Below, one piece after another: positions 42,823 through 50,150 of a stretch of 51,504 bases of DNA (its first letter is position 1; each line of letters begins with the position of its first letter). The position numbers and the translations under genes were made by a program. Below the pieces are notes generated by a model. It was not told the origin of the DNA and made no database searches. It saw only the letters and a program-made list of their open reading frames with translations. This stretch comes from Kitasatospora phosalacinea (GTDB taxonomy: Bacteria; Actinomycetota; Actinomycetes; Streptomycetales; Streptomycetaceae), in contig NZ_BSSA01000027.1 of assembly GCF_030268885.1 (NCBI RefSeq), positions 64,712 to 116,215 of the forward strand, read 5' to 3'.

Positions 42823-42875
42823 GGTCAAACTCGCCTGTCAATCGGTCAAGATCGCCTGGCAAAGGTCAGATCGGG
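42823..42875 (-). repeat. right multi-repeat end of a putative non-autonomous transposon
   Basis: GGTCAAACTCGCCTGTCAAT (42823) and GGTCAAGATCGCCTGGCAAA (42844), then GGTCAGATCGGG. Read on the minus strand these are TTTGCCAGGCGATCTTGACC and ATTGACAGGCGAGTTTGACC, the same family as the left-end units. Together the ends bracket about 1.3 kb. Confidence 0.6.
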
Positions 42876-42876
42876 T

Positions 42877-43560
42877 CCGCGTGCAGCACCTTAGCCGACT
42901 GCGGGTGCAGCAAGGGCGTCCTTGCTGCACCCGGCTTCGCCGATCCGGCGCGCTGCACCCGGCTGTCCGGCGCTGCTGCAGCGGGAGTCGGCCAGCACCG
43001 GCCTGCGTTGCGCAACGGCGGCAACCCGCGCTGCGCGGTGCAGCACGGCGCCCCGTGCTGCACCGCCGGCGCTGCGACTGCGACGGGCTGCGCAGCGGGT
43101 GGCTGCGACTGCGAGGGCCTGCGCAACCGCTGACTGCGCAGTGTCCGTGGCCGGGTGCGTGGGTGCGATCCGGTGCGCAACCGCTTGGAGCAGGGTGCGC
43201 AAGGACGGGTGCGGGCGCTGTGTGCGGGGTGCGACGTCGCAGGTGGAGCGGGTGCGATGGGGATCGCAGTCGTGGCTGCCGCAGGCCTCGGCCGGGCGGC
43301 CGGCCGGGTCGGTTGCGCACCGGCCCGGCCTCGGGCGGTTGCGCATGCGCACCGTGCTGCGCGGCCTCTTGCGCATGCGCAAGGACAACCTGCGGACCCG
43401 GCTGCGCATGCGCAGCCGGGGGGCGGGCGGTTGCGCATGCGCGGGGACAACCAGCGCGGAGTGCGGGACAACCAGGACACGCTGCGCCTGGTGACGGGAC
43501 AACGATGCAGCGCTGCTGCACCGGGAAGCGGGACAACATGCAGCACCTGGTGCAGCAACC
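42877..43560. repeat. palindrome-dense non-coding region
   Basis: Two long perfect hairpins share GTGCAGCA/TGCTGCAC: 13-bp stem 42903-42915/42920-42932 and 14-bp stem 43035-43048/43053-43066. Then GCGCATGCGC palindromes occur at 43341, 43371, 43404 and 43433, about 30 bases apart, many flanked by TT and AA. GGGACAAC recurs four times between 43443 and 43537. Open frames exist on both strands but with odd composition (runs of Cys and Arg), so they are not genes. The density of dyads suggests an origin, a centromere-like site or telomere-derived DNA. Confidence 0.7.
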
Positions 43561-43616
43561 CGTCCGGCTGCTGCTGCACTGCTGCCCGCCGCTGCACCAG
43601 CAGCGGCGGGGATTTT

Positions 43617-43746
43617 CGGACCGGTCCGCAATCAGGGCTCCTTGATGGCCGACCCGGCGGCGGTGAGTTTCGGATCGGTCCGTAATGGGCTGGGGCTTGG
43701 GCGACCGCCAGAGCTACGATCCGGGCATGCAAAACGGATCGGTCCG
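43617..43746. repeat. three CGGAYCGGTCCG palindromes before the second zinc-finger gene
   Basis: CGGACCGGTCCG at 43617, CGGATCGGTCCG at 43671 and 43735, steps 54 and 64. Each is preceded by T or A tracts and followed by an A-rich end (CAAT, TAAT, AAAT). The third lies inside codons 3-7 of the gene at 43727, exactly as in the locus at 35134, although the palindrome sequence differs. Confidence 0.8.
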
Positions 43747-44041
43747 AAATTCCGGCGCCTTGGACGTGCTGTTCGAGGTGGCGTCGGGCGAGGTGTGCCT
43801 GCGGGTGGGGTGCGGGAAGACGGTGCCGGCGGCGGAGCCCGGCAAGCGCGGGCGCCGGTCGAGGTACTGCTCGACGGCGTGCAAGTCCAAGGCTGCCCGG
43901 GACAAGGCGAAGGCCGATGCCGCCCGCTCCGCGCTGGAAGGCCCGCGGGCCGAGCTGCTGCGCGGCGCGGAGGCCGCCGTGGACGTCGCCCTGGCGTTCC
44001 TGGACGCCGTGGACGCCGATCCGGTGGCCGCGTACGAGTGA
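43727..44041 (+). CDS. zinc-finger-like protein, truncated paralogue of 35134 gene
   Basis: 104 residues from ATG 43727: MQNGSVRNSGALDVLFEVAS, then LRVGCGKTVPAAEPGKRG and SRYCSTACKSKAARDKAKAD, the same Cys cluster as in the protein at 35134. ALAFLDAVDADPVAAYE matches EFLAQVDEDPAGAFD there. The coding sequence is cut at 44038 by an IS3-family element whose first bases (TGA) supply the stop. The repeat-bearing middle and the C-terminal domain are lost and do not appear on the other side of the IS. The remaining N-terminal domain could still bind its own palindromes. Confidence 0.75.
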   Translation: MQNGSVRNSGALDVLFEVASGEVCLRVGCGKTVPAAEPGKRGRRSRYCSTACKSKAARDKAKADAARSALEGPRAELLRGAEAAVDVALAFLDAVDADPVAAYE

Positions 44042-44109
44042 GCTGCACTGATCTTCGTGGAGTCCTTGAAGCCTGGGTTACGATCCAGGCGTAAGGAGAA
44101 CCACGAGCA

Positions 44110-44421
44110 GTGCCAGCACCACGTAAGTACCCCGATGAACTCCGCGAGCGCGCCGTCCGCGAGGTCCGCTCGACCGGCCGCCCGGTGGCGCATGTCGCCC
44201 GTGACCTCGGCATCCACAAGGAGGCCCTGCGGTCCTGGGTCCGCCAGGCCGAGGCCGACGCCGGTGAGCGCGACGACCGCCCGACCAGCTCCGAACTGGA
44301 GGAGCTGAAGCAACTCCGCAAAGAGAATGCCGAGTTGAGACGAGCCAATGAGATCCTCAAAGCGGCCAGCGTGTTTTTTGCCCAGGAGATCGACCGTCCC
44401 CGGACGAGGCCGAGCAGGTGA
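44110..44421 (+). CDS. IS3-family transposase OrfA
   Basis: A 103-residue protein with a helix-turn-helix (PDELRERAVREVRSTGRPVA, then RDLGIHKEALRSWVRQAEAD) and a leucine-zipper-like helix (LEELKQLRKENAELRRANEI). It starts at GTG 44110 with AAGGAG upstream. It ends with a GTGA overlap with OrfB. A run of six T near 44375 is a likely slippage site for making the OrfAB fusion, as is usual for IS3 elements. Confidence 0.93.
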   Translation: MPAPRKYPDELRERAVREVRSTGRPVAHVARDLGIHKEALRSWVRQAEADAGERDDRPTSSELEELKQLRKENAELRRANEILKAASVFFAQEIDRPRTRPSR

Positions 44422-45299
44422 TCGACCACCTGCGAGAGGGCTTCGGGGTCGATCCTGTGTGCCGGGTGCTGGAGCTGTCTCCGTCGACGTACTTCGCGCG
44501 GAAAACGCGGCCGAAGTCCGCCCGCCGGGCGCGCGACGAGGAGCTGATTTCGCTGGTGACGGCCGCGTGGGAGGACTCGGGCCGAACCTACGGCGCCCGC
44601 CGGATCACCCGCGCGCTGGTCCGGTCCGGCCACGCGGTGGCACGCTGCACGGTCGAGCGGCTGATGCGCGACATCGGGATCGAGGGCGTCATCCGCGGCC
44701 GGCGCCGCCGCACCACGATCCCGGAGCCGACCGCTCCGCGCCCGCCCGATCTTGTCAACCGGCGGTTCACCGCCGAGCGGCCGAACCAGCTGTGGCTGGC
44801 GGACCTGACCTACATCCGCACCTGGTCGGGCTGGGTCTACGTGGCGTTCGTCCTGGACGCGTACTCCCGTCGGATCGTGGGCTGGCAGGCCGCCACCCAC
44901 ATGCGCACGGACCTGCCGCTGGACGCGTTGGAGATGGCGCTGTGGCGGCAGCGGATCAAGAATGACGCCGGCCTCATCCATCACAGCGACCGCGGGTCGC
45001 AATACGTGTCCATTCGCTACACAGAGCGATTGTCCGAGGTCGGAGCCTCGGCGTCCGTGGGCTCCGTCGCCGACTCGTACGACAACGCGATGGCCGAGGC
45101 CCTGAACGGCACGTTCAAGGCCGAACTGATCGAGCATCAGGGGCCCTGGCGGGACTTCGACGAGGTCGAGCGGGCCGTCTTCCAGTGGGTCGCCTGGTAC
45201 AACGGTGAACGACTCCACTCCGCCCTCGGCTACATCCCGCCCGACGAATACGAGCAGGCGTACTGGGCCAGCCTGGAGGAGAGCCCGCAGACCGCCTGA
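44418..45299 (+). CDS. IS3-family transposase OrfB (DDE integrase)
   Basis: A 293-residue protein with the rve integrase core. The DDE residues are visible: Asp in LWLADLTYIRTW, Asp in IHHSDRGSQYVS and Glu in MAEALNGTFKAELI. The N-terminal helices (YGARRITRALVRSGHAVARC) and C-terminal WYNGERLHSALGYIPPDEYE are standard. It appears intact, so the element could still move. Confidence 0.95.
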   Translation: MIDHLREGFGVDPVCRVLELSPSTYFARKTRPKSARRARDEELISLVTAAWEDSGRTYGARRITRALVRSGHAVARCTVERLMRDIGIEGVIRGRRRRTTIPEPTAPRPPDLVNRRFTAERPNQLWLADLTYIRTWSGWVYVAFVLDAYSRRIVGWQAATHMRTDLPLDALEMALWRQRIKNDAGLIHHSDRGSQYVSIRYTERLSEVGASASVGSVADSYDNAMAEALNGTFKAELIEHQGPWRDFDEVERAVFQWVAWYNGERLHSALGYIPPDEYEQAYWASLEESPQTA

Positions 45300-46968
45300 T
45301 CACACGATCACGGACTCCACGAAACTCGGGGCAGCTCAGTTGTCCGGCTTTGCCGAGGTAGTGGGCGTGGTTGTGGCGGCTGGTTAGGGTGTTGGGGTGG
45401 TCGGGGCCCAGGACGCGGGTTCGGTCGACGATTAGGTCGGCGAGGAGGTGGGCGGCTTCGGCGTGCTGGCCGGCCTCGCCGACGTGGTGGGCGTGGTTGT
45501 TGCGGGTGCTGAGGGTGTTGGGGTGGTCGGGGCCTTGGGTGCGGGTTCGGTCGTCGATCAGGTCGGCGAGGAGGTGGGCGGCTTCGGCGTGCTGGCCGGC
45601 CTCGCCGACGTGGTGGGCGTGGTTGTTGCGGGCGTTGAGGGTGTTGGGGTGGTCGGGGCCCAGGACGCGGGCCAGGTCGTCGATCAGGTCGGCGAGGAGG
45701 TGGGCGGCTTCGGCGTGCTGGCCGGCCTCGCCGACGTGGTGGGCGTGGTTGTTGCGGGCGTTGAGGGTGTTGGGGTGGTCGGGGCCCAGGACGCGGGTTC
45801 GGTCGACGATCAGGTCGGCGAGGAGGCGGGCGGCTTCGGCGTGCTGGCCTGCTTCCGAGAGGTTGAAGCTACGGCGTCGGCGGGAGGCGATGCCATCGGC
45901 CTTCTTGGCAGGGCTGGTGCCTGTCGCCTTGGTGGACACCGGGGCGCTCGCGGTGCGATGGGGTGCAGCGGTGCCGGTCTCTGGGTTGTCCAGGTTGTCC
46001 GGGACAACGCCGGACGACCCCGTGGCGGTATGCCGGCCGGTGTCGGCGTGCGAGTTCATCCCGGTGTCGTGGAGTTCGTCGGTGATGCGTTGCAGGGTGT
46101 GGTCGTCGGCGTCGTTGACGGCGCTGGCGTGGGCCAGGGCGTGGTCGATGTCGTCGGCGATCGGGTCGGTCACAGGTCCGCCGGTGGTGTCGGTCAGGTG
46201 AGGCTCGCGGTCGGTGCCGTATGCGCCGGCTGCTGGGTCGGCTTGTGCGGTGCGCAGGCGGTCGAGTTCGTCGGTGAGTTCGTCGACCTGTCGCTGGACG
46301 CGGGCTGCGAGGTCTTCGGCTTGGCGCTGTTTGTCGCGGGCGCGGGCGAGTTCGTCCCGGGCTCGTTGTTCCTGGTCGAGGGCGCGGGCGAGGCGGCGGC
46401 GGGTGTCGTCGAGGACCTGCGGGTCGGCGGCGCGTTGCTGGAGGGTGTCCTGTTTGGCGGTGAGTTCGCGGACCCGCTCGGTGAGGGTGTTGATCATGCC
46501 GAGCAGGACCATCACGAGCTGGGTGGAGTTCTGGGCGGCCTGCTGGAGGTCGGCGCGCTGCTCGAGGGCGCGGGTGAGGCGGTCGTAGGTCTCCACCTGC
46601 TGGCGGCGCGCCTGTTCGAGCTCGGCCGCGAGGCCGGAGGCGCGGCCCTCCTCGGGAGCATGCTGCGTGGGCTTTGGGTTGAGGGCGGCGTGCAGGAGGC
46701 GTTCGGCCTCGGCCAGGCGCACCGCGCACTGGCGGGGCTCGGGCACGGTCGCTTTGACCAGCGCGGCCACGAACCGCTGCTCGGGAACCCGGCCGGCGAG
46801 GTACAGCCCGACCTGGGTCTTGGAGTAGCTGATCCGCTGGGCGACGGCAGTCATGGTCAGCCCGCTCGCATCGACCCGCTCCCGCAGGAACACCGCGAGC
46901 GCCTCGGCCTCGCGGCTCTCGGTGTGCAGCGGCCCCCAGGGCCGCCCTCCCCTGCCCCGCCCCGTCAT
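45115..46968 (-). CDS. helix-turn-helix, coiled-coil, TPR repeat protein truncated by IS3
   Basis: Native coding runs from ATG 46968 (GGAGAGGGC upstream) to 45338; beyond that the frame reads about 75 codons of IS3 antisense sequence. Residues about 20-62 (AVFLRERVDASGLTMTAVAQ, RISYSKTQVGLYLAGR) are a helix-turn-helix. Residues 95-240 form coiled coils rich in Gln, Arg and Glu. After a Thr/Asp-rich linker come four or more 42-residue repeats, EAGQHAEAAHLLADLIDDRT and LGPDHPNTLNARNNHAHHVG, of the kinesin-light-chain/FxSxx tetratricopeptide type. The missing C-terminus probably held more repeats. Such proteins act as signalling or regulatory scaffolds in actinomycetes. Confidence 0.75.
   Translation of the reverse strand: MTGRGRGGRPWGPLHTESREAEALAVFLRERVDASGLTMTAVAQRISYSKTQVGLYLAGRVPEQRFVAALVKATVPEPRQCAVRLAEAERLLHAALNPKPTQHAPEEGRASGLAAELEQARRQQVETYDRLTRALEQRADLQQAAQNSTQLVMVLLGMINTLTERVRELTAKQDTLQQRAADPQVLDDTRRRLARALDQEQRARDELARARDKQRQAEDLAARVQRQVDELTDELDRLRTAQADPAAGAYGTDREPHLTDTTGGPVTDPIADDIDHALAHASAVNDADDHTLQRITDELHDTGMNSHADTGRHTATGSSGVVPDNLDNPETGTAAPHRTASAPVSTKATGTSPAKKADGIASRRRRSFNLSEAGQHAEAARLLADLIVDRTRVLGPDHPNTLNARNNHAHHVGEAGQHAEAAHLLADLIDDLARVLGPDHPNTLNARNNHAHHVGEAGQHAEAAHLLADLIDDRTRTQGPDHPNTLSTRNNHAHHVGEAGQHAEAAHLLADLIVDRTRVLGPDHPNTLTSRHNHAHYLGKAGQLSCPEFRGVRDRVIRRSAGSPPGWPSTPARIRRAGCSRGRSGVVHRCTRRPTGRRPARPRRSPARAPDARSVRP
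45385..45850 (-). repeat. 126-bp tandem repeats in the TPR region
   Basis: At least three and a half nearly identical 126-bp units (anchors GTGGGCGGCTTCGG at 45448, 45574 and 45700, and a variant at 45826). The unit is 42 codons. Differences between units are few, so the array is recent or kept alike by recombination. Confidence 0.85.
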
Positions 46969-47178
46969 GCCCTCTCCTGTCCTTCGGCCGCCGTCGTCGT
47001 CCCGGTCCGTCCTGGGACAACCCCCTGTAGTCCGGAACCTACCTGCGGTGATGCCCTCTTGGCTTCGGGACTACCGGAACGTGACCCACGCTTCTTCCAA
47101 GCCCCGGCGGCGACTGCCGACTGCGGGCGTCGGACAGGGCCCGCTCACTGCGGCCCCGAAGCCTCTTGGAGGAAGAGC

Positions 47179-47373
47179 ATGCCCACCCCGCCCCCTGGCT
47201 CCGGCCCTCTGGTGAGCGCGCATGCCGCGCTCGTCCTCGTTGGCGCCGTGGTCGTCGGCATCGTCGTCGGCGTGCTGACGTTCTTCGGCGGTGGCCCGGC
47301 CGCGGCCGCGGTGCTGGCCGGGCTGACGGCCTTCGGCGCGGCCACCGTCGCCCTGCACAAGCTCATCGCCTGA
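47179..47373 (+). CDS. small membrane protein
   Basis: A 64-residue protein with GGAGGA before the ATG at 47179. Two hydrophobic stretches, AALVLVGAVVVGIVVGVLTF and AAAAVLAGLTAFGAATVALH, are separated by GGGP. It resembles other short two-helix proteins in the window (13681, 49798) in layout only. Likely in the cytoplasmic membrane; function unknown. Confidence 0.6.
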   Translation: MPTPPPGSGPLVSAHAALVLVGAVVVGIVVGVLTFFGGGPAAAAVLAGLTAFGAATVALHKLIA

Positions 47374-47613
47374 TACCTGCAAGCCGCCGCGGGGCCGGTG
47401 GGACGGATGCCGTCCCACCGGCCCCGGCGCGTTCCCCGGACGGATGGTCAGGAGCCGTGTCCGGCCCGTACGGCGCCGCCCGCGCTCCGGCGCCTGAGGT
47501 CCCGGATCTGTGTGCTCCGAGCCCGGGCAGAACGCCGCAGAGGCCTAACAACACAGGAACAAGGTCGACTGCTTCCGTCCGGGAGCAGGCCCTGTCCGGT
47601 GAAGGAGCCCTCC

Positions 47614-47766
47614 GTGCTGACGCCCACCCGCCCTACCCGCCCCGCCCGCCGACCCTTCCGCCCCGCCCGTGCCTGGGGGTAGCTGCGCCGTAACGCCTCC
47701 GCCGTCAGCGCGCTGGCCACCGTGGCGGGCGTGCTCCTGCCTGTCGTCGGGCACTTCCTGCGCTGA
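47614..47766 (+). pseudogene. small basic/hydrophobic peptide interrupted by an amber codon
   Basis: GTG 47614 with GAAGGAG upstream gives MLTPTRPTRPARRPFRPARA and WG, then TAG (47680-47682), then in the same frame LRRNASAVSALATVAGVLLP and VVGHFLR to TGA at 47766. The part after TAG is a clear membrane helix, and the part before is a basic tail, so the two probably once formed one 49-residue membrane protein. A nonsense mutation or amber readthrough would explain it. Confidence 0.45.
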
Positions 47767-47936
47767 TCTGCAGTCCGGCAGCACACCAAAGCTGAAGCAG
47801 GCACCTGCTCCAGCAATCTCTACAAAACCATGTGCATGCGTGTGAATGCGTGAGATGCTCCATGCATGCGCCGCACTGGCGTGTGTATGCGAGTGTGCCG
47901 TGTGTACGGCGCCCGACCGAAGAAGAGGAGACGGCA

Positions 47937-48455
47937 GTGAGGCTGCTGCAGGGCACCCCGGAAGAGATCGCCGCGTTCCTGAAGCTGATGGGGGAGGAGA
48001 CGGAGCCCTTCGAGGAGGCGGTCGCCGGGGCGGCGGCCGACGCGGCTGCGGAGCCCACCACCTGGGCCGGGATCGAGGCGCTGGTCCGCGGCCGGGCGCG
48101 CACCGAGGAGATCGCCGAGCGGGTGCTGGCCTACCTGAAGGGCGTGCTCGAGATCGGCGGCGTCGAGATCGAGGCGGGCACCTCGGAGCGGACCCGCGAC
48201 GGCCTGTCCAACTACGTGATGGTCCGCGACGCCGGCAAGCGCCGCTACGGCGCCGTCGCGTACGTCAACGCAATCAACGCTGGACTCACCCTCCGGCTCA
48301 CCCCGCACGACGTCGCCGACACCGACGACCCCCGCATCGAGCTGCGCGACGTCAAGGACGGCCACAAGTACGCCGTCAACTGCCCCCTGCGGGACGAGGA
48401 GACCATCGACCTGGCCCTCCAGCTCACCCGCCGGGCGCTGGCGAAGGTGCGCTGA
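47937..48455 (+). CDS. hypothetical protein
   Basis: A 172-residue protein from GTG 47937 with AGAGGAG upstream. It begins RLLQGTPEEIAAFLKLMGEE, contains helical segments to residue about 85, and ends in a beta-rich part (GLSNYVMVRDAGKRRYGAVA, YAVNCPLRDEETIDLALQLT). There are no Cys clusters or known motifs. The 100 bases upstream have unusual TGCATGCG and GTGTGTATGCG repeats that may be operators. It may share a transcript with the gene at 48554, though the hairpin at 48477 lies between. Confidence 0.6.
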   Translation: MRLLQGTPEEIAAFLKLMGEETEPFEEAVAGAAADAAAEPTTWAGIEALVRGRARTEEIAERVLAYLKGVLEIGGVEIEAGTSERTRDGLSNYVMVRDAGKRRYGAVAYVNAINAGLTLRLTPHDVADTDDPRIELRDVKDGHKYAVNCPLRDEETIDLALQLTRRALAKVR

Positions 48456-48476
48456 CCGCGCCCCAGCATGCACAAC

Positions 48477-48518
48477 GCGGGGCGGCCGTCTCGTCGCCAA
48501 ACTCGCCGGCCGCCCCGC
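48477..48518 (+). promoter_or_regulatory. conserved hairpin element, copy 2 (upstream of 48554 gene)
   Basis: The same 11-bp stem, GCGGGGCGGCC (48477-48487) with GGCCGCCCCGC (48508-48518), as at 10012-10049. The loop TCTCGTCGCCAAACTCG is almost identical, and the flanks are also alike (CGACTCGAATCGAACCGGAG here). It stands 35 bases before the ATG at 48554. Confidence 0.6.
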
Positions 48519-48553
48519 CGACCACCGACTCGAATCGAACCGGAGGTACCACC

Positions 48554-49177
48554 ATGATCTCGCACACCGCCGAGGCGCAGGAGCGCCGCTGGCACCGCAC
48601 CGTCGTCATCCGCGGCGATTCCTACCCCACCCGCTCCTACGCGCCCACCGTCTACGGCTCCGCGCCCGAGCACTACGGCCTGCCGCTGGAGCAAGTCGAC
48701 CTGCTCTCCGCCGTGCACGAGGCCGCGCACGCCGTCGCCGTACTTGCCGGACGCGGCCGCCTGAACTGGGTCCAGCTCCCCGCGCCCGCCGCCGGCACCG
48801 GCGCCGACAGCCCCGGCGGCGTGACCGACTGGCGCTCCCCGATGCCCACCATCGAGGCCTTCGCGGCGGTGCTCGGGGCGGGCGAGCGGGCCACGGACCG
48901 CTGGCTGCGCGAGGCAGGGCTGTGGAGCCCCGAGCGGGCCGTGGCGGTGGAGATCGGCGCCTGGGGCGACCGCGAACTGCTTCTCGACGCGGGCAACCGC
49001 GGCACCGTCGGCTTCGGCGAGGGCACCGCCACCGACTACTTCGTCGTCCACGACCTGGCCGACGCGCTCCTCGACGAGCACTGGCCCGCCGTTACTGCCC
49101 TCGCCGAGCACCTCGTCGAGCGCCGCTACCTGACCGGCGACCAGGTGGCCGACTTCACCGGCCTGCCAGGTTGCTGA
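48554..49177 (+). CDS. HEXXH-containing protein, possible zinc metalloprotease-like
   Basis: A 207-residue protein with CGGAGGT before the ATG. LLSAVHEAAHAVAVLAGRGR contains His55-Glu56-Ala-Ala-His59, the HEXXH zinc motif in the HEA(A/G)HA form used by M41-like and related peptidases. A third ligand may lie in the acidic region after residue 100 (ERAVAVEIGAWGDRELLLDA), but this is not certain. There is no membrane segment or AAA domain, so it is not FtsH. Such short HEAAHA proteins occur in phage and plasmid accessory DNA. Its leader carries the hairpin shared with the gene at 10087. Confidence 0.65.
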   Translation: MISHTAEAQERRWHRTVVIRGDSYPTRSYAPTVYGSAPEHYGLPLEQVDLLSAVHEAAHAVAVLAGRGRLNWVQLPAPAAGTGADSPGGVTDWRSPMPTIEAFAAVLGAGERATDRWLREAGLWSPERAVAVEIGAWGDRELLLDAGNRGTVGFGEGTATDYFVVHDLADALLDEHWPAVTALAEHLVERRYLTGDQVADFTGLPGC

Positions 49178-49309
49178 CCGCCCGTCGGTGGCGGCCGCTT
49201 ACCGGCGGAACCCTCGCATGTTCCGACCCGGCGGCCGGTCAAGATCCCGTGCGCGGCCCGCAGCGCGGCTGGTCGGCGGTCCCCTGGCGGTCGGTGCGCA
49301 AAGCAGATA

Positions 49310-49340
49310 GGGCGGACCAGGCTTTAGACCTGGTCCGCCC
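49310..49340 (+). terminator. hairpin terminator
   Basis: A 12-bp perfect stem, GGGCGGACCAGG (49310-49321) with CCTGGTCCGCCC (49329-49340), loop CTTTAGA. Confidence 0.75.
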
Positions 49341-49709
49341 ACGCGGGCCGGTGCGGCAACACCTGTGAGGCCCGTATATCCGGTGCACTAGCTGGAGCTC
49401 CGACCCCGGATGTCTTCAGATTCCTGCTGGCAGGGTGCAGGGCGCAACTCAAGATGGGGCGGCCGCGCCGAAACCCGCTTCACGTAGCGAGGCGCACCCT
49501 ATGAAGAATCTTCGAATCGAAGGCACCTCCCAGATCAGCGCTTGCTGAACTGGGGTTCTATCTACACCTGTGTCCGACGGTGCTGTCTAAGTTCTTGGGG
49601 CGGCGATGCCGGAACCTGCAATCAGGCGTGGCCCATTCGAGTGTCCCTTGAGAGAGTTGTTACTGCACGCGGTGTCCGTCGGCAAACGGCCCGCTAGCTG
49701 GAGCTCAAC

Positions 49710-49736
49710 CCGGCTGCCGCTTCCAGCGGCAGCCGG
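49710..49736. terminator. hairpin, possible attenuator
   Basis: A 12-bp perfect stem, CCGGCTGCCGCT with AGCGGCAGCCGG, loop TCC, followed by TTTC. It lies about 60 bases before the gene at 49798 and may end upstream transcription or attenuate that gene. Confidence 0.55.
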
Positions 49737-49797
49737 TTTCAGAGCACCCGCCCGGGCAACCGCCCGGACGGGATCTGCGACCCCGAAGGGGACCGGC

Positions 49798-50139
49798 ATG
49801 AAGCCGAGCATCAAGAAGGCGATGGCCGCCGCGGCGGCCCGCCTCGTCAGCGAGTCCACCAACTCGATCACCACCCCGGCGCACACCGCCAGCTACACTG
49901 CCGCCGCGCTGGCCGTTCCGGCGCTGCCGGGTCCGGACGGCGGCACCGGCCGCGGCCACCGCCCGCTGACCGGGACCGAGGCGGTGGTGGTCATCATCAT
50001 CATCCTGACCGCAGCTGGCCTGGCCCTCGCGGGCCTGCCGATCTTCGGTGTTCTCGAGCTGCTCGGCGGTTCCGGCATCGTCGCGGTGGGTGTGCTCACC
50101 CGGCGGGCGCCCCGGCTGCCCGCCCTCCAGAGCGCGTGA
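49798..50139 (+). CDS. small membrane protein with basic N-terminus
   Basis: A 113-residue protein, ATG 49798 with GAAGGGGA upstream. The N-terminal 50 residues are Ala/Thr-rich with Lys and Arg at the start (MKPSIKKAMAAAAARLVSES). Two hydrophobic segments follow, TEAVVVIIIILTAAGLALAG and VLELLGGSGIVAVGVL, then a short basic tail. The next gene starts 11 bases on, so they may be co-transcribed. Function unknown. Confidence 0.6.
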   Translation: MKPSIKKAMAAAAARLVSESTNSITTPAHTASYTAAALAVPALPGPDGGTGRGHRPLTGTEAVVVIIIILTAAGLALAGLPIFGVLELLGGSGIVAVGVLTRRAPRLPALQSA

Positions 50140-50150
50140 GGGGCCGCAGC

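Larger units (their letters stand above)
44039..45338 (+). mobile_element. IS3-family insertion sequence
   Basis: A 1300-bp element with terminal inverted repeats TGAGCTGC...TTCGTGGAGTCC (44039-44065) and the matching right end (45312-45338). It encodes OrfA and OrfB. The flanking triplets (GAG, GTT) are not duplications, so the junctions were rearranged after insertion. It cuts the zinc-finger gene on the left and the repeat-protein gene on the right. Confidence 0.93.
49178..49797. other. gap with two hairpins and no clear gene
   Basis: Holds a terminator (49310-49340) and a 12-bp hairpin (49710-49736). CTAGCTGGAGCTC occurs twice, near 49388 and 49693. Base composition between 49360 and 49700 is less GC-rich than the average, with no biased open frame; it may be a regulatory or recombination remnant. 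Confidence 0.4.
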
